A stretch of DNA of 64,000 nt, taken from IMG/VR virus record IMGVR_UViG_3300021963_004241, positions 1 through 64,000 of that record; one strand, 5' to 3'. This DNA is from a virus. Shown in pieces: positions 23,398 through 31,435 of this stretch. The notes below the pieces were generated by a model. The model saw only the letters and a program-made list of their open reading frames with translations. It was not told the DNA's origin and did not search any database. The position numbers and the translations under genes are program-made. Position 1 is the first letter of the stretch, and each line of letters opens with the position of its first letter.

Positions 23398-25696
23398 TTA
23401 TCGATGTTGTGCTAACAGATAAGGTATCGGCATCGGGACCTTTAATCATTTTTCTTTTATTTTCTAAAATCTCAAAAATGATCTTATTATCTTTAATATC
23501 GATGACTACCTTTCCGCCTTGTTGTAAATCGCCGAACAATATCTTTCTACTCAATGGAGATTTGATTTCGTTATCAATTAACCTCGATAACGGTCTTGCA
23601 CCCATCTTACTATCATAACCGTGTTTAGCTAGATAGTCAACTGCTTCGTTTGTGGGAGCAAGTTCAATATTTTTCTCTTTAAGTTGTGTTCCGAGATCTT
23701 TAATAAACTTAACAACAATACTCTTGACAGTTTCTGATGAAAGTTTGCTAAATTTGATAATAGCATCTAGACGATTTCTGAATTCAGGAGCAAAGAATTT
23801 CTTAGCAGCTTTGTCATCTTCGCCAGTTTTATCTAAAGTTCCAAAACCGATAGTGTTCTTCTCATTATCAGAAGCACCCAAGTTACTGGTCATAATCAAA
23901 ATAGTATTTCGTCCGTCTGCTTGTTTACCATTTGAACCAGTAACAAACCCATTGTCCATAAACTGTAACAGAATATTACTAACATCTGGATGAGCTTTTT
24001 CAATTTCATCCAACAATAGGATACAATTAGGATTTTCTTGTAGCTTAGTAATCAGTTGACCGGCATTGTCTTCATACCCGACATAGCCCGGAGGAGCACC
24101 GATTAGTCTTGCTACTGAATGTTTCTCCTGATATTCGCTCATGTCAAATCGGATTAACGGCATTGACATCTTATCGCTAAGTTGTTTAGCAGTTTCTGTC
24201 TTACCAGTACCAGTAGGTCCTAGGAACAAGAAGCATCCGATAGGTTTGTTAGGACTTTTCATTCCTGCTTGTGCAATAAAAATCTTATCTAACAGATTAT
24301 CTACAGCATTGTCCTGACCGTACACTACTGCTTTCATGTTCTTTTCGAGATTAGAAAGATTTTTGCTTTCTTTTTGTGCTACAGTTTCAAGAGGCATATT
24401 AGTCATTTTGCTGAGTTCAAACATTACCTGTTCTACATCAACAATATTAATAACGTCTACGCCTTCGTCCTCATCTTTAAGTTTGTATCGAGCACACGCA
24501 CAGTCTAAAATATCAATAGCCTTATCTGGTAACTTCTTGTCGCTCATGTATTTGATTGACAGCTTTACAGATTGATCGATTGCAGCATCTGTAATTTTTA
24601 CATTATGATGCTTTTCATAATATTTCTTAATACCTTTGAGAATCTTAACAGTAGTTTCTGCTGAAGGTTCATCAATAGTAACACGTTGGAAACGACGCAT
24701 TAATGCACGATCACTTTCGAAGTGTTTGCGATATTCTTCCCAGGTAGTTGATGCAATTAACTTAATAACACCTTTAGTTAAGATAGGCTTGAGCATATTG
24801 GCCATGTCGTTACTACTGTTATTAGCAGCACCGGCACCCTGCATCATGTGAGCTTCATCAATAAACAGAATGATCTTGCCTTTGCGTTCTAGCGCAGACA
24901 ACACTGCCTTGATACGCTCTTCGAAATCTCCTCGATATTTACTGCCTGCAAGCAAGGCACTGATATCCAGTGTGTAAACCTGGTGGTCTTGAATAAACTT
25001 AGGAACTTTCTTTTCGAAGATCTTACGGGCGATACCTTCTGCAATAGCAGTCTTACCTACACCCGGATCACCAACCATTAGGACGTTGCTCTTATTGCGT
25101 CTAGCAAGCACCAGTTGGATCTTTTCGATTTCTTCTTCTCGTCCGATAACTGGATCAATCTTTTTCTGTTTTGCAGCCAAGCTAAGATTGGTGCAATACA
25201 TATTGATTACTTTTTCGATTTGATTAGGATTAGTCAATTGATGTTCTTGTTCTTCTTCTGAATCTACATTATTATGGTAGAATTTTACAAACTTGTCTTT
25301 GATAACACCGCCCTTGGTAAGGAAGTAGAAACCAAAACTATTTTTCTCGCTTAAAATACTTATAATAACATCCGCAGGTTCCATGGTTTGTCGCCCGCTA
25401 AACAGTACCTGCGTAAAGCATCTATTTAAAACACGTTCTACAGAATTAGTTTTACGGGGCTTATAATTTTCGTCGTCAACTACTAGTTCGTTAAGATTAG
25501 TCTTAACGAAACTAGAAATGTTTTCTTTGATAAAATTAGTATCTGCCCCGAACCTTTCCAATAGATCGGATGTAGGCTGATCCATCATGATACTATAGAC
25601 TAGATGTTCTATAGTAATGTATTGATGTTTGTTTTCTTTAGCGATAGTAATAGCTCGCTCGAAGATTTCTTGTAATGTATTGCTAGGTTCGATCAT
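23390..25696 (-). CDS. clpA: ClpA-like AAA+ unfoldase
   Basis: A 768-residue, two-ring AAA+ unfoldase that feeds proteins to ClpP. It has a Clp N-domain (1-150, with HQYITIEHLVYSIM), D1 with GDPGVGKT (209-216) and IILFIDEAH (275-283), and D2 with GPTGTGKT (493-500) and ILLLDEIEKAH (559-569). There is no long ClpB middle coiled coil, so it is ClpA type. KNTIGFGT (613-620) occupies the place of the IGL/IGF loop that docks on ClpP. The start at 25696 overlaps the deformylase stop (ATGA). No phage clpP is in the window; host ClpP is the likely partner. Confidence 0.92.
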   Translation of the reverse strand: MIEPSNTLQEIFERAITIAKENKHQYITIEHLVYSIMMDQPTSDLLERFGADTNFIKENISSFVKTNLNELVVDDENYKPRKTNSVERVLNRCFTQVLFSGRQTMEPADVIISILSEKNSFGFYFLTKGGVIKDKFVKFYHNNVDSEEEQEHQLTNPNQIEKVINMYCTNLSLAAKQKKIDPVIGREEEIEKIQLVLARRNKSNVLMVGDPGVGKTAIAEGIARKIFEKKVPKFIQDHQVYTLDISALLAGSKYRGDFEERIKAVLSALERKGKIILFIDEAHMMQGAGAANNSSNDMANMLKPILTKGVIKLIASTTWEEYRKHFESDRALMRRFQRVTIDEPSAETTVKILKGIKKYYEKHHNVKITDAAIDQSVKLSIKYMSDKKLPDKAIDILDCACARYKLKDEDEGVDVINIVDVEQVMFELSKMTNMPLETVAQKESKNLSNLEKNMKAVVYGQDNAVDNLLDKIFIAQAGMKSPNKPIGCFLFLGPTGTGKTETAKQLSDKMSMPLIRFDMSEYQEKHSVARLIGAPPGYVGYEDNAGQLITKLQENPNCILLLDEIEKAHPDVSNILLQFMDNGFVTGSNGKQADGRNTILIMTSNLGASDNEKNTIGFGTLDKTGEDDKAAKKFFAPEFRNRLDAIIKFSKLSSETVKSIVVKFIKDLGTQLKEKNIELAPTNEAVDYLAKHGYDSKMGARPLSRLIDNEIKSPLSRKILFGDLQQGGKVVIDIKDNKIIFEILENKRKMIKGPDADTLSVSTTSIND

Positions 25697-26193
25697 TTGT
25701 TGGCGGTCTTCCTTAGTTTCTTCATAGCTAATTGTAACTTCATCTGACTGACTCTGTCTACGAAACATACACCATTAAGGTGATCGTATTCGTGCTGGAA
25801 ACACTTGCTAAGATATCCGTCTATCTTTATTTCTCTTGTAATACCCTTCGAATCTGCATATTCTGCTACAATCCATTTAGGTCGTTTAACCATAAGCCAT
25901 AGTCCGGGATAACTTAGGCATCCTTCTTGATCTATAACTAATTCAGTGCTTGCTTCTATGATTTTAGGATTAAAAATCGCAAAAGATTTAGGGAATCCGG
26001 GTATGTTATCGCTGCCCATTACAAAGACAGATTTTGTTAAGCCTACTTGATTGGCAGCAAGTCCTATTCCTTTGTTAGCTAACATAAAGGAAATAAGATC
26101 TTTTTCTAATTTTTCGGCATCGCCGTCTTGAGAAAAGTCCCAAGGAGTGCTAACCTCAGCGAGGCTATCGTGCGGGCCTAATTTATATTCCAT
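25693..26193 (-). CDS. def: Peptide deformylase
   Basis: A metalloenzyme that removes the formyl group from nascent proteins. All three motifs are intact: GIGLAANQVG (42-51), EGCLSYP (90-96, Cys92 ligand) and QHEYDH (133-138, two His ligands and the catalytic Glu). At 166 aa it is a complete catalytic domain. It is coupled to clpA (4 bp overlap) and to dnaJ (11 bp overlap), forming a protein-processing operon. Phage deformylases are known in cyanophages. Confidence 0.93.
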   Translation of the reverse strand: MEYKLGPHDSLAEVSTPWDFSQDGDAEKLEKDLISFMLANKGIGLAANQVGLTKSVFVMGSDNIPGFPKSFAIFNPKIIEASTELVIDQEGCLSYPGLWLMVKRPKWIVAEYADSKGITREIKIDGYLSKCFQHEYDHLNGVCFVDRVSQMKLQLAMKKLRKTANK

Positions 26194-27046
26194 TTCTTAT
26201 TTGTTCTACTAGATCTTTTTGCTTAGGTGTTAAGCTTCTTGGAACAGAGACTTTAACTCTAATGAAAAGATTTCCTCTTTGACCGGTTCTTATGTTAGGT
26301 AATCCTTCACCAGAACAGCTAAGAACAGTATCTGGTTGTGTGCCAGCAGGTATACCTATAGTTAATTCTTTACCTTCGGGGGTAGTAATCTGTATACCAG
26401 TGCCCATAATAGCATCCCACACGGGTAATTTATATTCGCATACTAGATTATCGCCTTCTCTGGTATAGAACTCATCTCTTTTAATTCTAATATTAACTAT
26501 AAGATCGCCCGGAGGAATACCTGCTATTGAGGTATCTCCCATTCCTGTATATTTGATCTGTTGACCGTCGTCGACTCCTGCAGGAATATTAATATTAATT
26601 AATTTCTTCTGTCCGCCGGATATAGTAAGTTCTGCTTCAAGATCCTTACCTTTTATTACGTCAACTAGTGTAAGCTCTACAGTTATAGCAACATTTGAAT
26701 TTTTTCTTCGTTGATGTTGCTGTTGACCGCCAAAGCCAAAGTGTGTAAAAATGTCATTGAACGGGTGACCAAAACCAAAGGGACTGTTTCCTGTATGGAA
26801 ATGAAATTCCTGGAATCCAGGACCACCGCCCCCGCCTTGATTTTGTTTAAGCGGATCGATACCCATGTCGACCATTTGCTTTTTCTGTGGATCGCTTAAT
26901 ATTTCGTAAGCTTCATTAATTTTTTTAAATTGCTTTTCGTCACCACCTCGGTCAGGGTGATGCTGCATCGCTGCTTTGCGAAATGCTTTTTTAATTTCTT
27001 CGGAGCTTGCTCCTCTTTGTAAACCTAATACGCTGTAATAGTCCAT
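26183..27046 (-). CDS. DnaJ/CbpA-type co-chaperone
   Basis: A 287-residue type II J-protein. The J-domain (MDYYSVLGLQ..., HHPDRGGDE) has the HPD motif that stimulates DnaK ATPase. A Gly/Phe-rich linker (about 70-115) and two beta-barrel substrate domains follow, with no zinc finger, as in CbpA. It starts at ATG 27046 behind a perfect sigma70-type promoter. It leads the dnaJ-def-clpA operon and would work with host DnaK. Confidence 0.92.
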   Translation of the reverse strand: MDYYSVLGLQRGASSEEIKKAFRKAAMQHHPDRGGDEKQFKKINEAYEILSDPQKKQMVDMGIDPLKQNQGGGGGPGFQEFHFHTGNSPFGFGHPFNDIFTHFGFGGQQQHQRRKNSNVAITVELTLVDVIKGKDLEAELTISGGQKKLININIPAGVDDGQQIKYTGMGDTSIAGIPPGDLIVNIRIKRDEFYTREGDNLVCEYKLPVWDAIMGTGIQITTPEGKELTIGIPAGTQPDTVLSCSGEGLPNIRTGQRGNLFIRVKVSVPRSLTPKQKDLVEQIRNGI

Positions 27047-27053
27047 AGTTCCT

Positions 27054-27082
27054 ATTATACAAAAACAAAAGGACTGTGTCAA
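27054..27082 (-). promoter_or_regulatory. Perfect sigma70-type promoter nested in a terminator
   Basis: Minus-strand TTGACA (27082-27077), a 17 bp spacer and TATAAT (27059-27054), just before dnaJ. The TTGACA is formed by the loop and 3' arm of the terminator hairpin at 27061-27093. Confidence 0.85.
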
Positions 27083-27093
27083 ACAGTCCTTTT
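27061..27093 (-). terminator. Rho-independent terminator after the lysis/secreted-protein operon
   Basis: An 11 bp stem AAAAGGACTGT / ACAGTCCTTTT, loop of 5, then TTTTGTTTTTG on the minus strand. It ends transcription that has passed through the 27117-27338 gene. Confidence 0.85.
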
Positions 27094-27116
27094 ATTTACT
27101 ACTTTTCTAAGCCTGA

Positions 27117-27338
27117 TTATTTTTTCTTGGCATCTTCAAGCTTTGTGCCTTCGTGCTTCTTGTGTTTCTTTACTTCTTTGCATTCTTGCTTTGGCTTCTT
27201 AGTCTTTGGATCAATTACAGGCTTGCCGTCTTTGCCCTGTACATCAACGCATACTTTGGTTGTTTCTGCGGCATCTGCTGCATACACGGGATACGATAGT
27301 GCCAAAGCCAACCCTGCTACAAAAATTATATGTTTCAT
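27117..27338 (-). CDS. Small secreted Lys-rich protein
   Basis: A 73-residue protein with a clear Sec signal peptide (MKHIIFVAGLALALSYPVYA, cleavage after AYA or at ADA). The mature part has two cysteines (VCVDVQGKDG..., KQECKEVKKHKKHEG) and a very basic tail. It should be exported to the periplasm. The function is not known. It is the last gene of the lysis operon, coupled by ATGA to the 42-residue membrane protein. Confidence 0.7.
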   Translation of the reverse strand: MKHIIFVAGLALALSYPVYAADAAETTKVCVDVQGKDGKPVIDPKTKKPKQECKEVKKHKKHEGTKLEDAKKK

Positions 27339-27463
27339 TTGACTTCTCCTGATTTTTTAAACATAGCCAATACTCTGGCCTGTATTGTTTTTGCAAACTC
27401 CGGTTGCGGAAAATTCCATCCGACAAATGCTCCTAATGCTAGCCAAAATAATGTTTCTAACAT
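27335..27463 (-). CDS. 42-residue membrane mini-protein
   Basis: ATG 27463 follows a strong AAGGAG. The sequence begins MLETLFWLALGAFVGWNFPQ, one transmembrane segment, then a basic amphipathic end (KTIQARVLAMFKKSG). Similar mini-proteins occur near cyanophage lysis genes. It could be an extra holin or antiholin; this is an inference from position. Confidence 0.68.
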   Translation of the reverse strand: MLETLFWLALGAFVGWNFPQPEFAKTIQARVLAMFKKSGEVK

Positions 27464-27474
27464 ATTTTATCTCC

Positions 27475-28002
27475 TTATAGTTCTGGTTGTGCTGGTTGTA
27501 CAGGCATTGGTTTGCCTGTGCTACTCATCGCTGGTGCTGCTGGAGTACTTGGGGCTCCGAAACTTGCCGGCGTACTAGGTGTGCTTCCAAAGCCGCCTCC
27601 GCCAAAGCTACCTGAGGAGCTTGATGCTCCAAATCCACTTGGCGCAGCCGGTGCCGGGAAACTGCTTGGTGCTGCTGGAGGTACGCCAAAGCTTGCTGTT
27701 GGTGCTGGTTGTGCTCCGCCATTATTTGCTCCATTTAATTTTTCTTGTGTACGACCAAATGCCGCGATACCTAAAACGGCACCCATTGCGATGTGGAATA
27801 AACCAGCACCTTGTAAGGTTAGTGGATTCCATTGTGTAATTGGTGTATGAGTTACAGTTTGTAACAAACTCCATAAGATTGGAAATACTACCATGTCCAT
27901 TGTACAGACTAGCATATACATCCAGCCCATCATTGGACGCCACTTACTGTTCATCCAATCTTCTTTTTTCTTTTCGCTTTCGCTTTTAACATCTTCGCTC
28001 AT
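27475..28002 (-). CDS. Holin-like protein (phage 3TM holin type)
   Basis: A 175-residue protein. The N-terminal half matches the 3TM holin pattern: SKWRPMMGWMYMLVCTMDMV with a first membrane segment (24-48), then TLQGAGLFHIAMGAVLGIAA (62-81) and FGRTQEKL. The C-terminal 85 residues are a Pro/Ala/Gly/Ser low-complexity tail that is unusually long. It would set lysis timing by opening the inner membrane. SD is AGGAG. Confidence 0.72.
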   Translation of the reverse strand: MSEDVKSESEKKKEDWMNSKWRPMMGWMYMLVCTMDMVVFPILWSLLQTVTHTPITQWNPLTLQGAGLFHIAMGAVLGIAAFGRTQEKLNGANNGGAQPAPTASFGVPPAAPSSFPAPAAPSGFGASSSSGSFGGGGFGSTPSTPASFGAPSTPAAPAMSSTGKPMPVQPAQPEL

Positions 28003-28020
28003 AACCGCTCCTAAAATAAT

Positions 28021-28080
28021 TTACTTCTTGGGATGTTTCCCGCCACAAATTGGGCATCCTTCGTCGTTATTTAAAACCAT
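28021..28080 (-). CDS. Possible 19-residue zinc-ribbon-like micro-ORF
   Basis: ATG 28080 lies inside the end of the DUF4337-like gene, and the frame encodes MVLNNDEGCPICGGKHPKK, with a C-x-x-C pair plus Gly-Gly. It fills the gap before the holin gene. It may be real or chance. Confidence 0.3.
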   Translation of the reverse strand: MVLNNDEGCPICGGKHPKK

Positions 28081-28634
28081 AAGAATAATCCGTTTGCTGA
28101 TAATACCAACCCAACTCCTGCTACTCCGAAACTTGCCCAGAACATCGGCATACTTACTGCAAGAATACTTGCTGATAACACAACGATTGCTAGTTGATAT
28201 GCTGTTGAAGCATAACCGATCCAAGGACTAGATTTTTTGGCTAGCTCACGATCGGCCTCCATCTTACGTGCATTTACAGCAATTTCTTTCTTGTCGCTGT
28301 CCATGCGTTCTGCTTCTGCTTTAAATTCTGCTTTTAGTTTAGGATCGCTTGTTGTCTTTGATGCGATTTCATAACTAACTAAACGATTGTTCTTTGCTTG
28401 ATACTGTGCCCAAGCATTGTTAGCACCTAATGTATTGTTTAATACTGTGCTGGATAGCTTACCACCATACCAGCTGTTTACTGCTAAGAATAGTGCAAAC
28501 ACAGAAATAACCATTCCTGCTTTGTCTTTAATCTTTGCTTCACGCTCACTACGGCTACCTACTGGTGCTTTTGGCGCATCGGGATCTTTAGGTTCTTTGT
28601 TAATTAACTTTAGAACTGAATCTACTACACTCAT
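28071..28634 (-). CDS. DUF4337-like membrane protein
   Basis: A 187-residue protein with a first membrane helix (AGMVISVFALFLAVNSW, 39-55), the LNNTLGANNAWAQYQAKNNR block typical of DUF4337, a charged coiled coil (about 95-130), and a C-terminal membrane hairpin (144-187). Function is unknown. It sits between the spanin and holin genes, so a part in lysis or membrane change is plausible. Confidence 0.72.
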   Translation of the reverse strand: MSVVDSVLKLINKEPKDPDAPKAPVGSRSEREAKIKDKAGMVISVFALFLAVNSWYGGKLSSTVLNNTLGANNAWAQYQAKNNRLVSYEIASKTTSDPKLKAEFKAEAERMDSDKKEIAVNARKMEADRELAKKSSPWIGYASTAYQLAIVVLSASILAVSMPMFWASFGVAGVGLVLSANGLFLWF

Positions 28635-28655
28635 CTAACGCTCCTTTATATGCTA

Positions 28656-28922
28656 TTATTTAATTGAATCGTAAATTTTTTTGTTTTCTTGGTACCACTC
28701 TTGCCAAGCTTCTACTTTGACTTTACAGCCGTGATATTTGCTGTAATTTCTAATAACCACTTCTGCTGTGGTACTTAATTGCTTTGTATCTTTTGGAATT
28801 TTTTCTAAATCTGGGCAAGCTTCCAATAATTCTGCAGGAACTTCTGGAAACTTTGGAACCACTGGAGCAGTAGTAGAACAACCGATTAAAAATGCACTAA
28901 GGAACAATGCTAGGTATTTCAT
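28656..28922 (-). CDS. Outer-membrane lipoprotein, o-spanin-like (Rz1-like)
   Basis: An 88-residue protein with a lipoprotein signal (ALFLSAFLIGC, lipid on Cys15). The mature part is Pro-rich (APVVPKFPEVPAEL), then CPDLEKIPKDTKQLSTTAEV and a helical end. The position next to a membrane-anchored coiled-coil protein and the endolysin fits the outer spanin, which fuses outer and inner membranes in the last lysis step. A Gram-negative host is implied. Confidence 0.7.
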   Translation of the reverse strand: MKYLALFLSAFLIGCSTTAPVVPKFPEVPAELLEACPDLEKIPKDTKQLSTTAEVVIRNYSKYHGCKVKVEAWQEWYQENKKIYDSIK

Positions 28923-29386
28923 TTAGCACCTCCCTTGGTAGGATCATCCGCAGCGTTGTTTAGTGCGTCAACGACCCTTGGATCTACTTCGCATTTAGCA
29001 TCGACTTCTTTTGCTATTTCTTTTATACGGTCAACGTATACTGTTTCTTTTTCTTTGATCACTTTAGTTTTGTAAACTATTTTTTCTTTGATCACTTCGT
29101 TAACCTGTTGGCTTTTTTGCTCTGCTACTTTTAGTTGTTCTTCTAACTGCCTTACTTTATCTCGCCAGCTCATTTCAACACCATAGCCACCAAACAAATA
29201 AGTGCCAAACAGCAGAACTACAATACCAATCAATTCTGCAGGCAATTTGTATCGCCCCATTAAAGGAATCCACTGAACTAGTTTACTGGCTGTGTATAAA
29301 CCAAACCCAATAAACATTAGGATGTACGTAACCCAGATAAAAATGCTATCTGGAATTAAACTAAGCATCCACTGGAATTGCCACAT
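28919..29386 (-). CDS. Inner-membrane coiled-coil protein, i-spanin-like (Rz-like)
   Basis: A 155-residue protein with two membrane segments (about 16-36 and 50-70), followed by a coiled coil (WRDKVRQLEEQLKVAEQKSQ..., 73-130) and a short polar end. It overlaps the lipoprotein gene by ATGA. A classical Rz has one membrane anchor; the second is unusual. Inner spanin is inferred from the pairing. Confidence 0.62.
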   Translation of the reverse strand: MWQFQWMLSLIPDSIFIWVTYILMFIGFGLYTASKLVQWIPLMGRYKLPAELIGIVVLLFGTYLFGGYGVEMSWRDKVRQLEEQLKVAEQKSQQVNEVIKEKIVYKTKVIKEKETVYVDRIKEIAKEVDAKCEVDPRVVDALNNAADDPTKGGAK

Positions 29387-29388
29387 TT

Positions 29389-30018
29389 TTAATGAGCTCC
29401 GAATACGTGAAGTGCGTGTTCGTAGTGTTTGATTCTATCTTCTAGGCCGATATATCCACCGTTGATTTTTCTAGTCATTGTTTTAATATCACCGGCATCT
29501 GCTTCTTTGTTAAGATTATTTTGTTCCCAGAAGAAACAAGCACTTTGTACAGCACCTTCGAATGTTTGCAAATATTCAGAACATTCTTCTAAATCGATTC
29601 CTAAAGATCCCGCAAAGAATGTATAATTGTTTTTACCAGTTAACTGAATTAATCCACGTCCACAGAAACGCCAACCGTCTCCACTTTCTTCAGGACCGTT
29701 TCCCATTCGATTTGCGTAAACTCTATTGGCAATTTTTTCAGGCTTATTTGCATAGGAAGCAGCAGTCCCAGCATCTGGAAAATACTTAGGAAATACTCTT
29801 TGTAAACTAGCTGCCTTATAGTTTAAGTTTTCTTTTAAGAATTTAAATCCGCCGCTTTCGTGTGCGCATTGTGCTAGGAAAGCTGCAACTCTATGTGGAG
29901 TATCGATTCCATACTCTGGAAGAATTTCGTTTAATGCATCATACCAGTGATCCAGATACGGATTTCCTGGAATAAGTTGTGCTAACTGACTTTTTGTAAA
30001 TTCAAATGTAAAGCTCAT
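29389..30018 (-). CDS. Endolysin, glycoside hydrolase family 19 (chitinase-like)
   Basis: A 209-residue muramidase-type lysin. AQCAHESGGFKFL (49-61) carries the catalytic Glu54. YANRMGNGPEESGDGWRF and CGRGLIQLTGKNNY (about 102-132) are the GH19 active-site blocks. There is no signal peptide, so release depends on the holin. It cleaves peptidoglycan at the end of infection. It overlaps the upstream gene by 1 bp. Confidence 0.9.
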   Translation of the reverse strand: MSFTFEFTKSQLAQLIPGNPYLDHWYDALNEILPEYGIDTPHRVAAFLAQCAHESGGFKFLKENLNYKAASLQRVFPKYFPDAGTAASYANKPEKIANRVYANRMGNGPEESGDGWRFCGRGLIQLTGKNNYTFFAGSLGIDLEECSEYLQTFEGAVQSACFFWEQNNLNKEADAGDIKTMTRKINGGYIGLEDRIKHYEHALHVFGAH

Positions 30019-30782
30019 TATAGTATCCTTTCAATTACCAATGATTGGTTTTTATTTGTTAGATGGAATTTATTTCCTATCTTGGTAATACCATAGTCAC
30101 CTAAAACTTTAGTAAGCCAGAATACTTCGCTCATGCTCCCGGTGTCTACTTGTATTCGATCTTCTGTGTTTTCTAAAATATTTTTATCGGCAGTATCGTG
30201 TATTTTGAATTTTAATTGTTGATTAAATGGTTTTTTAATTGTTATGATGTTATCATTTAATTCCAAATCATCCATTAGAGTTTTACTGAAAAAACTCTTG
30301 ATTTCGTTTGTTTTGACACGCAAAATATGTTGAGCATATTTTTGCCTATCATCAGGAACTACAGATAATGTTTCTTCTGATAAAGACATTTCATCACTGT
30401 TCTGATAATATTTAAATTTCCATTCTTTTATGCCTGTGAGCCTTTGTACTCCGCTGATAATTTCTTGTATATAATTTTTAAGATCTGGACGTCTCGGCAA
30501 CTCAACAAAAACGGTATACTCACCTTTTTCGTTTTCCCCAGAACTAACATCGGCATCCAGGACATACTCATAGCCTTTTTCGATAAATTCCATCATGTCT
30601 CTTGCTGGATTTCTATCTTTAACATTGAAGCTGATCACGCAGACATCTTCATCTTCCCCCATTTTTGATCTGTAGGTATCGATGTTGAAAATTGAATCTA
30701 CTAGATTTTCTAAATCTAAAGATCTCAAACCTTCTGAAAGTAATTTATTGTGCTGGTTGCTGTTCTGCTTCTGGTTGTTCAT
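30018..30782 (-). CDS. Conserved T4-like phage protein, unknown function
   Basis: A 254-residue protein with alternating beta and helix content. Blocks include EDEDVCVISFNVKDRNPARD, VFVELPRRPDLKNYIQEI and a C-terminal GDYGITKIGNKFHLTNKNQS. No family assigned, though it looks like a conserved marine T4-like protein. It overlaps the 30745-31293 gene by 38 bp. Confidence 0.6.
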   Translation of the reverse strand: MNNQKQNSNQHNKLLSEGLRSLDLENLVDSIFNIDTYRSKMGEDEDVCVISFNVKDRNPARDMMEFIEKGYEYVLDADVSSGENEKGEYTVFVELPRRPDLKNYIQEIISGVQRLTGIKEWKFKYYQNSDEMSLSEETLSVVPDDRQKYAQHILRVKTNEIKSFFSKTLMDDLELNDNIITIKKPFNQQLKFKIHDTADKNILENTEDRIQVDTGSMSEVFWLTKVLGDYGITKIGNKFHLTNKNQSLVIERIL

Positions 30783-31293
30783 TTGAAATATCCTGTACTT
30801 GTGCCTCTACTGCATCTTGTTGCATGTTGACTACTGATCGTTGATCTAGCATGTCTTTGACTTTATTCTTGTCTAATGCGTGATAACCTTTGTCGATATC
30901 GTGCATTAATTTTTTAGGCATTTCGATATTAACCAGCCAGACTGGATGATGATCTATCTTTCCCTTTCTAGTGCCAGGGCGGATATCATCGGGAGTTTCG
31001 ATTTTTCTTACTCTTGAAACTTCTGTTTCTTGATATGTAACATTGCAGCCGTAATCTGTAAGTCTGATCGCTGCTCTAGGATCGGGCATCTTTTTTAAAG
31101 GCCACATTAATGTGCATTTAACCCAATATCTAGATTCTTCAGGACCTTTTACAACTTCGCCATCGATCCAGTTTTCAAAGACGTAGCAATCTAGCTCGTC
31201 TATAACACGCTCGAAGTCTTTGAGTAATTTTAGGCTGTTATTTGACCCGTATATATTTTCTACGTTTCTAATGACGTCTTTGATATCTAGCAT
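30745..31293 (-). CDS. Conserved T4-like phage protein, unknown function
   Basis: A 182-residue protein starting MLDIKDVIRNVENIYGSNNS, with VIDELDCYVFENWIDGEVVK, TLMWPLKKMPDPRAAIRLTD and DIRPGTRKGKIDHHPVWLV. It resembles a conserved cyanophage and pelagiphage protein near structural genes. The C-terminus is Gln/Glu-rich. A late motif (GATAAATA) and AGGAG precede it, so late expression is likely. Confidence 0.65.
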   Translation of the reverse strand: MLDIKDVIRNVENIYGSNNSLKLLKDFERVIDELDCYVFENWIDGEVVKGPEESRYWVKCTLMWPLKKMPDPRAAIRLTDYGCNVTYQETEVSRVRKIETPDDIRPGTRKGKIDHHPVWLVNIEMPKKLMHDIDKGYHALDKNKVKDMLDQRSVVNMQQDAVEAQVQDISNEQPEAEQQPAQ

Positions 31294-31308
31294 AGTATTC
31301 TCCTAATG

Positions 31309-31316
31309 TATTTATC
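31309..31316 (-). promoter_or_regulatory. Late-type promoter motif GATAAATA
   Basis: Minus-strand GATAAATA 15 nt before ATG 31293, with AGGAG between; start of the operon running down to the lysis genes. Confidence 0.7.
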
Positions 31317-31323
31317 GAATCAA

Positions 31324-31353
31324 AAAAGTTATAATAACTTATAATTTTTTCAA
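31324..31353. promoter_or_regulatory. AT-rich palindrome in the divergent phoH control region
   Basis: AAAAAAGTTATAATAACTTA followed by TAATTTTTT, with a 15 bp palindrome AAGTTATAATAACTT and two TATAAT boxes on the plus strand. It lies between divergent genes (31293 minus, phoH plus). I see no good -35 box, so a regulated or protein-assisted promoter is possible. Confidence 0.5.
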
Positions 31354-31381
31354 TTTGGGTTTAAATACTGTTGTGTTCGGA

Positions 31382-31408
31382 CACGGACACAGCGGCTAAA
31401 GGTCCGTG
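31382..31408 (+). other. Leader hairpin before phoH
   Basis: CACGGAC and GTCCGTG can pair (7 bp) across a 13 nt loop in the phoH leader, about 28 nt before the TTG start. Confidence 0.4.
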
Positions 31409-31435
31409 CCTAACACATTGATAGGAGGCTATCCT

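Noticed and set aside
23390-25696. Reading the AAA+ protein as ClpB (disaggregase)
   Set aside because: The long middle coiled coil of ClpB is absent, and an IGF-type ClpP loop is present.
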